Positions 31,666 through 45,916 of a stretch of 64,000 bases of DNA are shown piece after piece. Where the stretch lies: positions 4,467,797 through 4,531,796 of the forward strand of contig NC_018394.1 in assembly GCF_000208865.1 (NCBI RefSeq), in the 5' to 3' direction. Position numbers and translations under genes: made by a program. How positions within the stretch are numbered: position 1 is the first letter of the stretch; every line of letters starts with the position of its first letter. The notes under the pieces are model-generated. The model was not told the DNA's origin, searched no databases, and saw only the letters and a list, made by a program, of their open reading frames with translations. The stretch is from Neospora caninum Liverpool. Taxonomy: Eukaryota > Apicomplexa > Conoidasida > Eucoccidiorida > Sarcocystidae.

Positions 31666-34600
31666 ATGTCGAGTGACGAAGAGGAAATGCGCGCTATACG
31701 CGCGGCCCGGCACTTCAAGACGCGGGCACAGAGGCGAGAGGAAGACGCCGCGCAGGCCCGAGCGGCTTGTCGACGGAAAGAGGGAAAAGGAGAGTCGGGC
31801 ACCGCCGAACGAAGCGAGGAAGATGGACAGGACCGAGAGAGCGATTACGACTCCTTTGGTCCCTGTCTTCGAAGAAAAGACAGTGTGTATTCTTCTTCCC
31901 TTGGAGGAAAGGCAGCGGGTCGCGTTGTTGCTAACGCCAGCGACGAGGAATCGGACGACGACTGGGGCCCCAAGCCGGTTCGTGCATCCAATCCTTCCTC
32001 GCCTTCCAGGGCGGAACGGCAGATACTCGGTCGTCAGACGTCGTTGTCAGGCGAGGAAGAAGAGTCGGACGACGACCTGACTTTTGGTCCTCAACCTCTT
32101 TCTTGTTCGTCTTCGTCCTTTTCTTCCCGCACGGCCTCTGCCCGAGGCAAGAAGAGCGGTCTTGCCTCCAAGGCATCTTCTTCGGAAGAAGAAGCACGGT
32201 CGTGTTCCGAGACTTCCGAGCCTGCAGGCGTCTCTTCCTCTCGGCCCCTTGCCGTCTCTTTCGATGATGAAGACTTTCTTCTCGGCCTAGCGCCGGAGCT
32301 GCCTTCCTCGGCCTCCCTTCCTAGTGCGAGAGACAAAGGGGAGCACAACGCGGCAGAAGACCCGGAGTTCCGAGTGCGTAGGGGTACCGATCGGAACAAC
32401 AGAAGAAAGGGAAGAGACACAAAAGAGGAAGAGGAAGACGAAGAGGAGGAGGAAGACGAAGAGGGAGAGGAGGACGAGGAAGAGGAGGCGGCGCAACTAA
32501 GAAGCGCGATAGGCCTGCCTGCTGCCTTTGGTTTAGCAGGAGCGAAGAAACCCGAGTGCAAAAACAGTATCGTTAAGTCAAGGGCTGCAAAATCGAAAGC
32601 GGCGGCAGTCGGTTCGTCATCTCTCTCCGCAGAGGAGACGCAACGCATGAAGAGAAGAGAAGAGGTCGACGGCGAGAAGAATGAAGGCACACGCGGACCC
32701 CACAGTCGCGACTTTGATGCAGACGCGAGAGACCAAGCGGACGACACGGGCGAATCTGAAGAAGAGGAAAAGTGGCGAACTCTCGGCCTGCCGGTCTCGC
32801 TGGAGGTTTATGTCCCAGCACACCAGCCGTCGCTGGCGAGCGCTCTCGCTCTGAACCCAAAGGCAAACCGAATGGTACGTCTTTCACACTTCATCCTTGT
32901 TTTTCGACTCGTCTCCTGATTCGTTTCTGAAGTCTACAGTTCGTCTTTCGCCCTCACCTGCGGGGGCGGAACTCTGCCTTCCGATTCCGGTGTTCTCTGG
33001 GTTGCTTCTTTCCTCCCCGCCGTTCGCCGCCGAGCCTCGGTGAATCCTCCGGCTGGCTTATCTCGTCGAGCCAAGGTCTTTTTTGTAGTACCCCTCCATC
33101 GAAGAGATAGCTGCAACTGCTGCACTCTCGCGTAACAGCTCCTCGTCGATGCTTCTTGTCGCTCTGTAAAGCTGCGGCTGCGTTCTGGCGACAGCTGGGA
33201 AGACACGCGCCGCCTTTTTGGAGGTATCTCTTCTCCACCGAGCCGTGGTTTCAGGCTGGACGCCATCCGCATGCACAAGTCAGCGGAAGAACCAGAGTTC
33301 AGGGTCCAGGGTCGAAACGCGGGGCGCGGCAGTCAGCGTGCCAGTCCGCAGTGTCGCATTTCCGGGCGGTGGCGATTTGGCCTTTTGTTTTGCTGTTGCA
33401 GGCAACGGGAGGAAGCGACGGAGTCGTGCGATTCTGGGATTTTCAAGGCATGACGAGCCGGATGCGAAGCTACCGGCAGGTAACCCCGGTGGAGAAGCAT
33501 ACAGTCGAGGCGTTGGCCTTCAGCACTCGGAACGATTTTCTTCTGGTTGCAAGCGGCGATTCTCAGTGTCGCGTCTACGACTCTCAGGATCCCTCCCAGC
33601 CAGTCGTGACCACAACAAAGGGCGACATGTACATTCGAGATGTTTCGCACACAAAGGGTCACACGCACAAAGTTCTGGACTGTCACTTCCACCCTCTGGA
33701 CAAAAACCAGTTTCTGTCTTGCGGACTGGACGCCAGCGTGAGGCTCTGGGACTTGAATGCGCCGCTGTACGGCATGCTGCAAACGCTTCCTCACATGGCC
33801 TGTCTGAAAGCAGTGGACCGACGGGGCCTGAACAGCAGTGCGACGCACTGCACGAGCTGTATGTACACCCCCACGGCGGCGAAGGCAGTGGTTGTGGGCT
33901 GTGCCGACGGATCCCTCCAGATGTGGGGCAATGTGGGCAGCAAGAAGACTTTTGGACGTCCCGATGCGATTGTCCGAGACTTCCAACTTTCGTCCACTGG
34001 AGCCTCTTCGGCAGGCTCAGGGATCAGGCACAACTCGAAAGGGGTCACCGGGCTGAGGACTTGGCGCGGCGGGGACGGCGGGTTCGAAACGGCCATCTTG
34101 TCTTTGAGAGGGTTCCGGGACGACTACCGCTTCGTTTCTCGAGGTGGAGATGGAGTTCTAGCTCTGTGGGACCTGAGAAAGTTCAAAGCGCCTGTAAAGC
34201 GGGTCGAGGGTTTGCCGACAGAGAGTCACCGAGCCGGGGTCTGTCTGTCCCCGGATGAAAAGTACGTCTGTACAACTAGCCAAGTTGGAGGCAAGTCGAA
34301 ACCTGCGAAGCCGCGCGATCCCTCTTTGGCCGGGCGCGCGTCCCCCGACGAAGCTGGAGGATCACTGGAGATCTTCAACGCGGACGACCTTTCTCGAGTC
34401 GCCTCGTTTCCTCTCGCCGTCGGTCGCGCACCGCTTCGCGTCGAGTGGCCGCAGGAGACGAACCAGATCTTGTGCTCCTGCTCCGACGGCTGTGTGTCGA
34501 TCTTTTTCGACCGGACACTCTCGCAGAAGGGTGCGCTTCTCTTTGTGGATACGCCGCAAGGTCGGCGGCGACGCGAGGAAGAGGAGACGGGCGACAGTCT

Positions 34601-35156
34601 TGTCTTTGCAAAAGAGTACATTTTTGTCCCGGGCCAGCTTCCCGAAGGATACAAAGAGACCTTTGACGGGAAAATTATCAAGGTCGTTCCTCGAGGGAAG
34701 GAGCGCCTTCGCCGGTTTCTGGAGACGCAGAAAACATCTGTGCCTCCTCGACCTGCCAAGGAGGGGTATGGCGGCGCCAACGTGGGGGGAGGAAATCGAA
34801 GCCAGCATTTGCTGAAGAAGTTGGGGCTGTTGGATCCCGAGAAACTCCGACAGGAAGAGGAACAGGATCCCGTGGAGGCTCTCAGGGCGTACGCGGCGAA
34901 AACTGCAAAGGCAGGCGTGGACAGCCAGTTCATCAGCAGGGCGTACGCGACGACGCAGCCGAAACCTGTGCTCAACGTAGACGTGGAAGAAGAGGACGAA
35001 GATGAGTTTCTGAAGCAACGGGAACGGTGTCCACGGTGTGCGTTGCGCATGTGCCAGTGTGGCTACATGGAGGAAATGGAGAAACTTGGCGGAGGCAGGG
35101 ATGGCGGCGACGCCTCTGACAGCAGGGACAGGAAGAAACAAAAGACGGGGGCGTGA
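31666..35156 (+). CDS. WDR70: WD-repeat protein 70 (WDR70) orthologue, two exons
   Basis: WDR70 is a nuclear WD40 protein linked in yeast and animals to CUL4-DDB1 ubiquitin ligase function, H2B ubiquitylation and DNA-break repair. Exons 31666-32874 and 33402-35156 join in phase 0, giving LASALALNPKANRMATGGSDGVVRFWDF, the family's first WD blade; 987 residues in total. Residues 1-390 are acidic and Ser-rich with a poly-Glu/Asp run near 255 and repeated SDDD motifs, as in family N-termini. The propeller (about 390-720) contains KGDMYIRDVSHTKGHT (about 478) and LSCGLDASVRLWD, the hallmark block of WDR70. The C-terminus has VxNVDVEEEDEDEF and a Cys cluster CPRCALRMCQC, possibly metal binding. Length exceeds the usual 650 or so because of the N-terminal extension. 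Intron 32875-33401 has a good TGCTGTTGCAG acceptor. Confidence 0.92.
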
Positions 35157-38100
35157 CAGGGAGAGAGAAGAGAGCGAAAGGGTGAGAGTGGATACCTCTG
35201 CCAGAGCGACGGCTGCGCGAGGAAAGCCCACAAACGAAAAAGCTACCTAGACAGCGAATCCTCTTTTCGAGGTGTAACTTGTAGACTGGTAAAAACACAG
35301 GTAGAAAACCCCGTCAAGGAACTCCACACACTGGTTCGATAGGGCGAGTGAACGTTTCGCACGAGCTGAGAGAAGAGAGAGATGGACGAGCAAATTTGTT
35401 GCCAACCCAGAGGCGCAAACACAACAAACAGCCTGCTGGGTTCTCGCTCTAGTCGCCTGTGGGTTTGGCGAACAGGTACGGCCGCATAGTGAGAACGTCG
35501 TACACGTGCGTGCACTCTCTCCTGTTGGAAAGAGAAGTCTTCGGGAAGACTGCTTGGGTCTGCCGTGGTGCACCAGCAGAAAGTTCTGAGGATTGTGTGC
35601 GATGTCTTCCAAGTGTGACTGAGCGAGACGGGGGCCCAGCTTGGACGCAAAGGTCCGTATCTTTTCTGGAAACATGTTTCTTGGGTAAAGATGCGTCTGG
35701 AATCGGGAAAAATCACTGAGGGAACCTAGTTGTAGCTGTTTTGCCCTCCCCCAGCTCACAGGGGGAAACACGATAGAAACGCGAGAAGCCAAACAGAGTG
35801 CCCAGTTTCGCCGTGAAGTCTGTGTAAAAAACTGGCAGCGGTCCGCCTGCCAAGGGAAGCTTGAGGCTCTCAACACACTTCCGCCTTCGTGTGGCTACAG
35901 ACCCCAGACAACCCTGCGCGAACAAACCGCGGCAGACGATTAAGATGGTTTTCTGTGTCCGTGCGCCACCCTGAAGTGTTTGCGGAGGACTCGAGTTCGG
36001 AGAAGAATCTAAAAACTTGCAAACTCTGAGACGCGGACAGAGGGATCCCTGTGGACCATCAGATGGATGGCTGTGCGTTTCAAAAGAAAGCAGAAACCGA
36101 AGTTCCCGGAGTCGATACGTGCGGTATCGTGGGCCAGAGAGGACCGTCACGTTTTTCTGAGGCGTGTGAAGGTGCGCTCGACGTGTGTAGAAAAGCTGTG
36201 CGCGCCTCTGTCGGACTGTACACACCTTTGCTACACAATGCCACGCAGGACGGCTGCCAGTAATCCTGGAAACGAGTTGTAAAGTGTCTGTAAAACGAAG
36301 CCCGGTGGTGACTGAAGTATGTATACATGTCCGGGGGGAAAAGACCTTCGAAAATAACGCAGGCTCTTGACCGGCTGCCTTCCCCAAATCTCGCACGTGT
36401 GTAGTAGAGCTTGCGGTAAGGCGCTCCCACCAATCCAGCTGGCGAGCGCGAAAGCATAAGCAGAGTGTATGGCGAACGCGGCCGCTTTCCGTGGGACGGA
36501 CTCTCTGAAGGGATTGCTTGTTTCAACCAGTATCTGGAGGATCTGTGGGAAGTTTTAGTACACTTCACCACACTCCTTTGAAGTTGAAGCAACTGTTCGC
36601 CTTCCGAATGCACAGCTGTGCAGCTGACCATCTGTTTTTTTTTTGTTTCACTTTCTCAGCCCGCAAGGACGAGAGGAAAGAGACTAAGCATGGGTCCTTC
36701 TGCGATGAGTTTTTCACTTTTTGCTGGGGCGGCAAAGCACGGACAACAACTCTCAGGTGCGATCTCGCACGAGGTGCCCGCCTAAGACACAAAAGAACAC
36801 TTCAAGTGTGCCTCGCTTTTGTGGCAGAGGGGAGGAGAAAGACGTGAGTCAACACAGCGGGAAGACGCAGGATTCGAAAAACCACACAGAAAAGGAGGAC
36901 CACCGCCCGGGGTTCCTAGCCCAGAACCACAAAATCCGTCACTCCAACAGTCAGGGTATTCTCGCGGGGGTCAAAATGCTCCCACAGCGCCGCGTTGCAA
37001 GGCTCCGTCGACGAGCTCCGCTGCAAACAACAAAAAGGGATGTCGCAGCTTGAAACGGGCACGGTTTGTCGCGACTCGATGCCCCAGAGGAGCCTCAAAA
37101 GGACGTGAATCTTCGTTTTTTCTTCGCCGTCGCTCCTCAGCTCTTCTTTCTTCTGCTCACATATGCATCGCGCTCCGTGTCTGCCCCAGCTTTTCCCCTT
37201 TTACCCCGTCTCACCGTCTGACTCGGGCACTGTGGAGGGCGGACGACAACTTCCCGCTTCTCACTCCCAATGCAGAGCGTGCACTTGAAGACCCGCGGTG
37301 AAGACGACCAGAGAAAGAGTCCACAGATGCATGCGCGGTCATCCAGTACGCGTCTGAGCTTCTCCTCGTGGGTCAGCTTTTCTCTGCGACTGATTCGAAG
37401 AAAAACAGATACACGGGAGGCGAAAGGAAGAATAAAGGGACCGTAAAGGGGGCAAACGTCTTTTCAGCTATCGCACAGACGGGCGCAGAGGCTGCGTAAA
37501 AGCCGCCATCGGGCACAGAGAGTCAAGTCACCTTCTCAGCCCCGTAGGTGCGAAAGTTCGGAAGTCGAGCTCGCGCTCGAAGATCAGAACGACGGGCCGT
37601 GCAACTGACGAAGAAAACGAAAACGGAACGCAGAAAGGGAAAGTCGCGTCCGATCTCTGTTTCTCTTTGGTTGGAAAAGGACAAAGTAGAAATCTGCTTG
37701 GCCAGAACGCCAGCTCCCCGCGCTTCGTGGCATTCTCACGTCTGCTTTTGACGAAACGTCCACGCGCAGCGTTCGCGCCGGCACGTCTCCCCGAAAACTG
37801 GGCACGGTCAGCCAATCAGACTGGAGAGTACACTTCTATTCCCGTGCATACAGGTGCACACATTTGGATGCGTGTGCACGCGCAGGAGGCGCTCCTTGTT
37901 ACCTCAGGCAAGAGAGGACGTTTGGCAGGAACTGCATCTGGAGTTCCTGCACTCCGTTGAACGAGAAAAAGGGCGACCAGAGTGCGTCGGTGCCGCTCTC
38001 GAGAGCTCCACGAAGGGTCTGCGGCACGGAGCGGAAAAGAGCAAAAACAGGCGGTTTTGCCGCGAAGAGAGAAGGGTAAAGCTTAAAGCAGAACAGGCGA

Positions 38101-38215
38101 ATCTGAAGAGGTTTACAGCGAAAGCTCTGGACGTCGACGACAGGCGACGCACATGGCCTCGGGAGAAGATGTTTCTCCGCGGGTTCCGGGGCTCCTGTAG
38201 CTAAGCCTTTTAAAT
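35157..38215. other. Convergent intergenic region, no supported gene
   Basis: 3 kb between the WDR70 stop and the stop of the minus-strand coiled-coil gene. Minus frames near 35247-36396 are Cys/Arg/Leu-rich without motifs and overlap each other in different frames. I find no convincing exon, repeat or RNA gene. Confidence 0.4.
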
Positions 38216-41200
38216 TTAACCCCGAAACCGCAGACAGAAGGGAGAAAGGAACACGGACCTGTTCGAGAAAGTACGCAGAGCGCCAAACGCGTGCGAGGCG
38301 TTGTCTAGATAATCCAGATAAACTACCTCGAGGAATGTGCGACACATTGAGGCGTCTATTGTGTCGCGAGCGGATTCTGGCCTTTTTTGGTCAGGGACGT
38401 AAAAGCTCACCTCGATAAAGTTGTCGATTCGCCACTCCATCCTCTCTCCTCGTCCCTCTCCTCCCCACAGCTCTGAGCCTCGGCTTCCGCCGCCCACGAG
38501 CGGCATGGTAACCAAAGCTGAGGGATCCCTTTCAGCGCCAGAGTCGTTGCACTCTTTCTTGAATCTGAAGCTTTGACGCCCTTCGAAACGCGTTTCTCCC
38601 GCACTTTTTTCGTCCGAAAGACCAGCTTCCGGGGCACCCGCGTGTCTGGGGAATCCGGCTGTCTCGCTGTCCGACTTTGGCGGCGTACGTCCCTCCAGAG
38701 AAACGGTCTTGAAAGCTCGCCTAACTGCCTCGGAGGCTCGAGCCAGCGTTGCGGCCTCTCTACAGCCTTGGCCCTGAACCCGCGAGCCCTCACCCTCCGG
38801 GAGAAGAGCTGCGACGGCCGCGCTGGAGGCGGTCTTCTGCAGCGTCGTGGCGCTTCTCTGTCTGGCCCAGGAGGCAGGAACCGGTGCGCTTACAGACGAA
38901 CGAGGGGATCCCGTCTGTTGGTCTCCCCATCCCGTTGCTTCGACTGGCGCACTGTCCACTGCCGGCAGGTCAGAGATGCGAGGCGCAGTCGCCATCGATT
39001 CCCGGTCTAGTTCCTGCTCGTCAGTTCCGAAACCCAGACTTCGCGCTGCTCGGGTGTAGGCAGTGCATCTGTCCTGGGCGGCGTCAGTGCTTGGTCCGCC
39101 TCGGAGACGGTCCGCGAGGGATGCGAACGAGTCAACTTTGAGTGTCTCGTCCCGGTTTTCTGTCAGGGAAGCTTCCTGCTTCTGACTTGAGGCGCACGCA
39201 GGACCGCCCGAACCAGACGCAGAGCCAGCAGCGCATGCCCCAAGCGCATCCAGAGAGGTGGCCGATGTCGTCGTGTGCCGCGTGGAACACACCGAAGACG
39301 TGCCCGAGAGAGGGAGAAGTGTCGGGGTCACTTGTTCACCCTCCGTCGTTTTGTCATCCTCGCTGTACAGGGTACCTTCCACGTCAGCTCGAGGCGAGAG
39401 AACCACGGATTTCCCCCTCACTCCAGAGAAAGCTGCCTGGGACGCCTGCCCTACTGTCCAGCTCTGCCCGCGCGCCTGTGAACCCGCAGGAGCGCGGCCT
39501 CGCGGCGACGAGTCGCTCGCCACCTGTTCTCCCGCCTCGAGAAACCTCTCGGTCACACGTGTCACTCTGCTTGCGAGACAGTCTGTTTGTTGGCCGGCAG
39601 AAGAGTCGGTGGAACTCGTCTCGTGAGGAGCGTCTTCCTCACCCGGGGGGGGACGGACGGTTTCGTCGGAAGACTGGGCCGAGAGGGATACGCCGTTCCT
39701 AAGAATCTGAGAGTCCGACAAAAAGAAGTCTTCCGATGACGCGGTAGCGGCCGCGTGGATGGCGTCAAATGTGCACCGGAGAAGGAGGGCTGCGTGCAGC
39801 GCCACTTTCTTCTGGGACGAGGAGGGCAGAGGCGCGCGAAGAGGTCCAGCTGGGGAGGGGGAAGCAGCACACGACAGCGCCGCGATCAAGTCGAGGTAGT
39901 CTGCGGAAGAGAGAAACACAGGAAACAAACCGGCGGAAGCAGCAGCAAGTGAGACGTTCGGGGAAGACGCGGACGAAACGGTAACGCAGAGCGACGCAAG
40001 AGATTAGGAAACGAGGCGCACGGATAACTCACGCTGGAGCTTCAGATGCACTAACAGGAAGAAAAGCCTCGACAGGCAGAGATCCCAGCGAGAAATTCTT
40101 TTGAAAACCTTCTTCCTGTGTGGAGAAAAGGCGTAAGAACTCTTTTGACCTTCCTCCACAAAATAGCGAGATGCACTTGGTTCTCTTCAGTCTCTGTCGA
40201 CGCGGTGAGGCACCTAATCGGCAAGAACGCGTACGTTACTCCATTCGTTTGGAGACACTTTTCTGCCTTCCAGTCGAGGGTAAGCCTCCCCTGACTCGTA
40301 AGAGCCACTTACGCTTCTGAGCCTCTTTCTCGCGATCAGATACAAAACGTTTAACATCCTCAAGTTTCTTCTCAAGGCGTTCCGCTCGATCTTGTTGGCG
40401 CGTTTGACGTGCCTCAGACTGTTCTTGACGAAGTTCCTGTTGCTGTCTCAGCACCACTTCAAGTTCTTTCCTCAGTTGCTGTTCCCGCTGGCGACACCGT
40501 TTCTCCGCTTCTTCTCTCTGCAGGTCCAGCTCCTCCGATTGTGATGCCTTCTGCTGCCAGAGCGCGGTCTCTCGTCTGAGCTCATCGAGCGCCTCGCGCA
40601 CGTGTTCCATTTGAATGGAGACTTCCTGAGATTTCTCTTTCGAAAACGCAGCAAGTTGACGCTGGAACTCATCTCTTAGACGCTGTTCTTGAGCGCGCAG
40701 TGACTCTTCGTGCGTCTCAAGAAGCCGCTGCGTGGCCAGTTTCTGTTCCTCGAGGAGACGCAAAGTGTCGCGGTTCGCCTCACTGTTGGTGCGGCTCTGC
40801 TCTTCCATGTTGTCGAGACGGTCGCGAAGGCCCAGACATTCCCTTTGATTCTGGAAGAGCTCCACCTGGAAGGACATCTGCGCCTCTTTCTGTGTGGATG
40901 CGTTGTCTTGTATACGGCGGCCAAGTTCCTCTAGGAGCCCCGGCAGATTTTGAAGAGGTAGTTGTGTCTCCTGGAGTTTGGAGATTTCCCGTCGCTGTTC
41001 CTCTCGGCTTTTCTTAATTTCCTGCTCCTGGTAGCTCTGGGAATCGCGAATGCGCCGGTCGACTTCAGCCCTCAGCGCAGCTTCTCTCTCTTCAAAGTCC
41101 TTGAAGGCGGCCCCGCAACTTGAGATGAAAGACGCCACCTCGGCGACCTCTGCCTGAAGCACTTGCTGCTGGTCCAAGAGAGCCTGCCGCTGGGCGCCGA

Positions 41201-42017
41201 GCAGCGTTTCGTGCTGTTGCATTTGGGTGCGAATCGAAGAGACACGATCTGTGAGACTCGCCACGGCCGGTTGAAGATTTTCGCGGGAGGCCAGCAACTC
41301 GTCGTGTAGCGTCTGGAGTTGCCGGCGGTACAGCTGGTGTTGCTCTTTTTGACGATTCAACTCCTCTTGATGATGCAGAACTTTCCCCCTCAGCTGCTCG
41401 ATCTCTCTGCCTAGAAGCTCCTGCGAAGCTTTCTGTGAAACCATTTCCCCCGAGTTGTTCGCCGGCTTTTCCCCAGATCCGGACTCAGCGAGGCCAGCTT
41501 CTTTGGCGGCGCATGTCATCTCAGAGGGATAAATAACGGTCCCCGAAGCAGGCGGGACTCCGTCGCTGGCCAGTCTTGTCTCTCGATGGTCTCTAAGGCG
41601 CTCTGATGCATGCTGGAGCTGCTGAAGCGCGTCTCCACTTCGGGCCATCTGATTCAGCAGTGAGGAGAGACTGGTGGTACCGGCTGACGTGGAAGCGGAC
41701 GCAAGAGAAGGCGAGGTGGACGCAAGGAAGGAAGAAGAAACGGTGGTCTGAATGCGTTGGGACTCCCCGAAATCCGCCGACAGAATAGTTCCATGCATAA
41801 CCCTTCTGGACATCTTGGGATCTCCGCAAGAGACAGTTCGAAGGGATCCACTGTACCGAAGTGGGCGCAGTGAAGCCCCGCCGGGGGACAGCCCCGGGGG
41901 CGTCATGTTGCCTTCGTCAGGCTCTCTCGAAACAAAAATATCTGCAGGATCACAGCCTCGTTCACTTCCTCGGCTGATCCCCAAACCCAATTCCGCCGTG
42001 AGGTTGGTTGAAGCCAT
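38216..42017 (-). CDS. Long coiled-coil protein, two exons
   Basis: Exon 1 42017-40313 and exon 2 39900-38216 join in phase 1 (AAGC|GTAAGT to TTCCGCAG|AC) for 1129 residues. The start is the first in-frame ATG (MASTNLTAELGLG); the frame upstream opens only with TTG. Residues 1-150 are disordered. About 200-565 form a nearly continuous coiled coil rich in Gln, Glu, Leu and Arg (EIEQLRGKVLHHQEELNRQK; QLRDEFQRQLAAF-type heptads). Exon 2 begins with a short helical hydrophobic segment (YLDLIAALSC, KKVALHAALLLRCTFDAIHA), then 380 disordered Ser/Thr/Gly residues, then a well-composed end (MEWRIDNFIEVSFYVPDQKR, SMCRTFLEVVYLDYLDNASH). The domain order suggests a cytoskeletal, centrosomal or scaffold protein. 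No family recognised. A further 3' exon cannot be excluded. Confidence 0.72.
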
Positions 42018-45000
42018 TGGGGATAGGCGGGGCTCTGCGGACGTCTCAGGGTACCGAGCGCAAGCTGACAAGTGCACAGTCGTCAAGCGGAACTCGCCAA
42101 CGTTTTGACGACGCGCGAACGACGAACAATCGAGGGCAATGCAGTTTTGTAGGACACGAGAGAGGCGGGTCGCATGTGTGTGTCTTCGGCTGGGTCCCTC
42201 GGCAAACTTTGGTGTGCGATGCTCCAGAGAACTGGCGATGCAGAAGTGTGCAAAAGGCCACCGAGCGCTAGAGGCCAGTGAAGACGGCGCCTAGTCGGGC
42301 GGAAAAGTCCTCGTCTGGTGAAAGGTTGAAAAGGAAAAGGCGTCACCGCGTGGCCTGTCGACTAGCCACGAGGGCAGCTCGCCCCTTTGACACCAGTGCG
42401 TCTTCCTGGACAGCGACTCCTTTTCGCAGAGCATGTCCTGCGATTCCGAAACCCTCAAACCGCAAAACGCATTGTGTTCGGGAGAGAAGCCCAAACACAG
42501 AAATGCTGAAGAAAGATCGAGTGTCGCAGCACACAGGGTGGACGAGAGTTGAAGAGCGAAGACGCGCGAGAGACGCAGCAGCATGCAGGCGGGCAGACCT
42601 TGAGAAAGCAACAACAGCAGAGAGCTTGGCCACGAAGCCGTCCAGAATAACGAGGGAAAACTGCCAAGCTGAGAGACGAACAAGCCTTCTTCTTGTTAAC
42701 TAAAGCTGCGCCTTCAGACTGTAATTATATTGAACAGAAGGGACAGAGCAGGCGGCGAGTCACGCAGGGGTGAAAGAGTCGCGCGCCTCCGGAAGACACG
42801 ACCACCCAGCCCCCCGGCGCGTTGTGCGGGCGGCAGCATGGTGACAGCACTATGCACGAAACGGCCTATTTCCTCGCTTTTTCGGGGGACCTGAGACCGC
42901 ATCTTGCCTCGCAAACGGATCGGGTTCTTCCTCTGAGAAAGCTTCTCCTTCCAGCAATCACCGGCGCAAATCGTTACAGTGACAGCAGTGGAACCTGGTG
43001 TCTGCGCAGTCGTCGTTGACGAGTATCACACAAAGTACAGGGGAGATTCTAACATGGTTCCTTTCGGCACTTTTTCGGACAGAGCAAAAATACGGTACTG
43101 AAGACATCTGCCTTTTGGATAACGAGGAATAGGACCCGGCCCCACTTTTCGTTCGTGAGGCACCGGACGATTCTACAGCAGCTGAGGCGATCGCGAACGA
43201 AAACACGCAGCAACTCCTCAAACTCCACTCATCGAGTGTAAGAGGCACCGAGGAACCTCACGGCTGCGCCTTCTTCGAGGCAGAGGCAGAAAACCGCGGT
43301 TCTTTGTGGGTAAACGCCACTCCACACCTTGCCCGAGAACCAGGACCATGAGAGAAACAGCCCTCATCCCCAGTCCACGGTCGCGAGCGAGTCTCCAATC
43401 TATGTTCCACCTGTTATATTCGCTGCGAATTAGCCTTGCTTCAACAAGGAATGCGTAGCCCCGCTGTGGCGGTAGCGTCCGGAGCGGTGGGCCGTTAGAG
43501 TGGCGACTGTCACAGGCGACCTGCCGTATATCCGCCGGACACGGCATTCTCGGTGGCCTCACAACTAAACAGATCGAGAATGGGCTTTTCAGCTGGACAT
43601 CTGCGGGCATGGCCGAAAGGTGAACTGCTGACCACCTTGTTTGGTGCAGGAAGATGCTTCATCGTGCGATAGCTTCCTTTCAGAAAAGTGGCGGAGTCCC
43701 ACGCCTTCAGAAGCACAGCCTACTAGCATGGCGACAGAAACGTGTTGGTTGTCAAAGGGATTTGTTTCTCACGATAAGGTTTTGTCTGCAGGACATCGCT
43801 CCCCAAACATCTTAGGGTAAAGTTAGTATTATCGCTCAAAGCAGTCCTGTTTCCGCTCTTTACCATAAGAGCAGGAGAGCGTCGTAAAGTTCGCGATTCA
43901 TTCTGCGTGAGACTGAGGTGCTGTGCAGGCGTGCTCCCTCTACTGAATGTTGACTCTGTAGAGACGTACGCACTCGAACACATTTACGACGATAGTGGAA
44001 TGGTGTGTGTGTATTCAATCCGAACCGATGTACCCGGTGGCAGACGCGCATAGGAACAGCTGGGGACTTACTCAGACAAACTGGTGACATGTACCTTCAG
44101 AGACATCAAATATATAAAAGCATGCATATGTGTATGTGCCTACTTAGACGGTGTGAAAGAGCAGCGAGAATAACGCGCAACACAAATACTTTGTATGCGA
44201 CAGATAAGTGGCGAGAGTTCTTCTGCTGTCTAGGGTGTGCTTGCTCTCTAGGCAGTCTCTGAGAGAAAGTCGCGGATATATGGCTGGACTGCTGAACCTT
44301 ATTGAGAAATACCAAAAGCGACACCGTATGGACAGAGGTCATTCCCAAGCATGACGCAGGCACCGACGCGTTGGCTCTCTTGATCTAAGGGAAAGCAAGA
44401 TTTCTTCGTGTGTAACCACGGGATCCTTTTCAGTACCAAATCGCAGCGCATCGCCATACACTATGAATAGTTAAATGCGAGTTCAGTCGTCGCCGCCAGG
44501 TCAAACACCCAAGCGGTTTGAGGGCTTCACAGCACAGTAGGACATTCACATCTCGCCGATCACCCGCCAACAAATCTTTTTTGCGGGGACTTCAGGGGGT
44601 TTGACAGCTGCCGGCTTTGTGTGTTCAAAGAAACAGCATCACCCTTACGCGTGACGGTTACCACCGGGATGTGTGTCCTCTACCATGGTTTGTATGTTGA
44701 ACTGCGAACGCGGAGTCCAACCATCGTGTTGACGGCGGAGTGCGCTTGCCATTTGTCTCGGCGTCGTCAGTTCTCGGTGAAGCCATGGGCCTCCGTCAAT
44801 CACGTTACAGAGATCAGCAGGGAGAAAGGGCGGCTGTAATTTTCAAGGTCGTCTGGGCCCTCGGTTGGTTGCCTGGGATTGACGCAGGCTTGATAAACAA
44901 CCCCAGAGCATGGTTTGAAAAGTGATTGAAGGAATAAGAGCAGACTGAAACGAGAAGCATCGAGGGTTTCGCTTTTCTCTTACAGTTAAGTGAATGGGTA

Positions 45001-45916
45001 CACTGAGTCTCTGCAAAGGCAAAGCCGAATCAATATGCATGATGCGGACAGAACGCACTGTATGTAGTATGTCGGCCACGTGGAGTGAGCGGGTTTGCCG
45101 ATGACAACAGGTGACCGGTAGGCGTCGTAACCCTTCAGGGGGAGGCACCACGACTCCCCGCTACCTGTCATGCGCGTTCAGGTGGACCCAAAATAAATGT
45201 GTTTTCATTTCTTGCGAAGAAAACAGCAGAAAACGGAGCGCGAGCAATACCAGACTTGAGGGCTACCGGGCTACTGCTATTTCAAGTGAGGCAGACCGAC
45301 TCCTTCGATGTGTGCACCCTCGCGCTTTTCTGCCTGGAATCTTACCGTATTCATTGGACGCGCGTTCTCTCTGTAAACGTGGAAAAAAGACAAGTATTTA
45401 GAGAAGATATTACCTATGATACAGTATCTAGCCCAGATTTTCTCACGTTCTTCACGAAGGGTAGCCGAGATAGGCGCTGGCCGCCAGCTGCATGCACCCT
45501 CCTCCCTGCGCGCGCCACGATGGGATTCGGAAACTTTTCTTTTCGAGACACTTAAGCCATTCGCTTCACTGTGTCCTCGATGCAGTTCTTTTCCCCTTGT
45601 TCAACTGTCTCGTTTCGTCTTTCCATGTATACGGCCTGTGCCTCACTGACAAGGGAGGATGCCTTCACTGGATGACGCTCTTCCTCGGTAGCATGTGCAC
45701 AGCAGCATGCGTCGGGCAAGCCGTCCAGCCTCGCAGCGAATGCTGTCTTGCCGTTTGTGCTCTTTTGAAACTGAATGTCGCATGTTCCTCAGCTCGCATC
45801 CTGAGCATATTTTTGATGTTCACATCTCTTAGCTCCCAGTCGTCCACGCGGTCGGGCCTCGCCGAAACAGAGCACTAGAGCCGAACTACAGAGCCTTGGG
45901 ATGGGATGCAGCTGCC
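42018..45916. promoter_or_regulatory. Divergent intergenic region
   Basis: 3.9 kb between divergent starts of the coiled-coil and EME1-like genes. Base composition drops toward AT beyond 43.6 kb. Short frames on both strands have no motifs. The last 400 bp before 45917 remain open in the next gene's neighbourhood but look like leader sequence. I see no RNA gene or repeat of note. Confidence 0.35.
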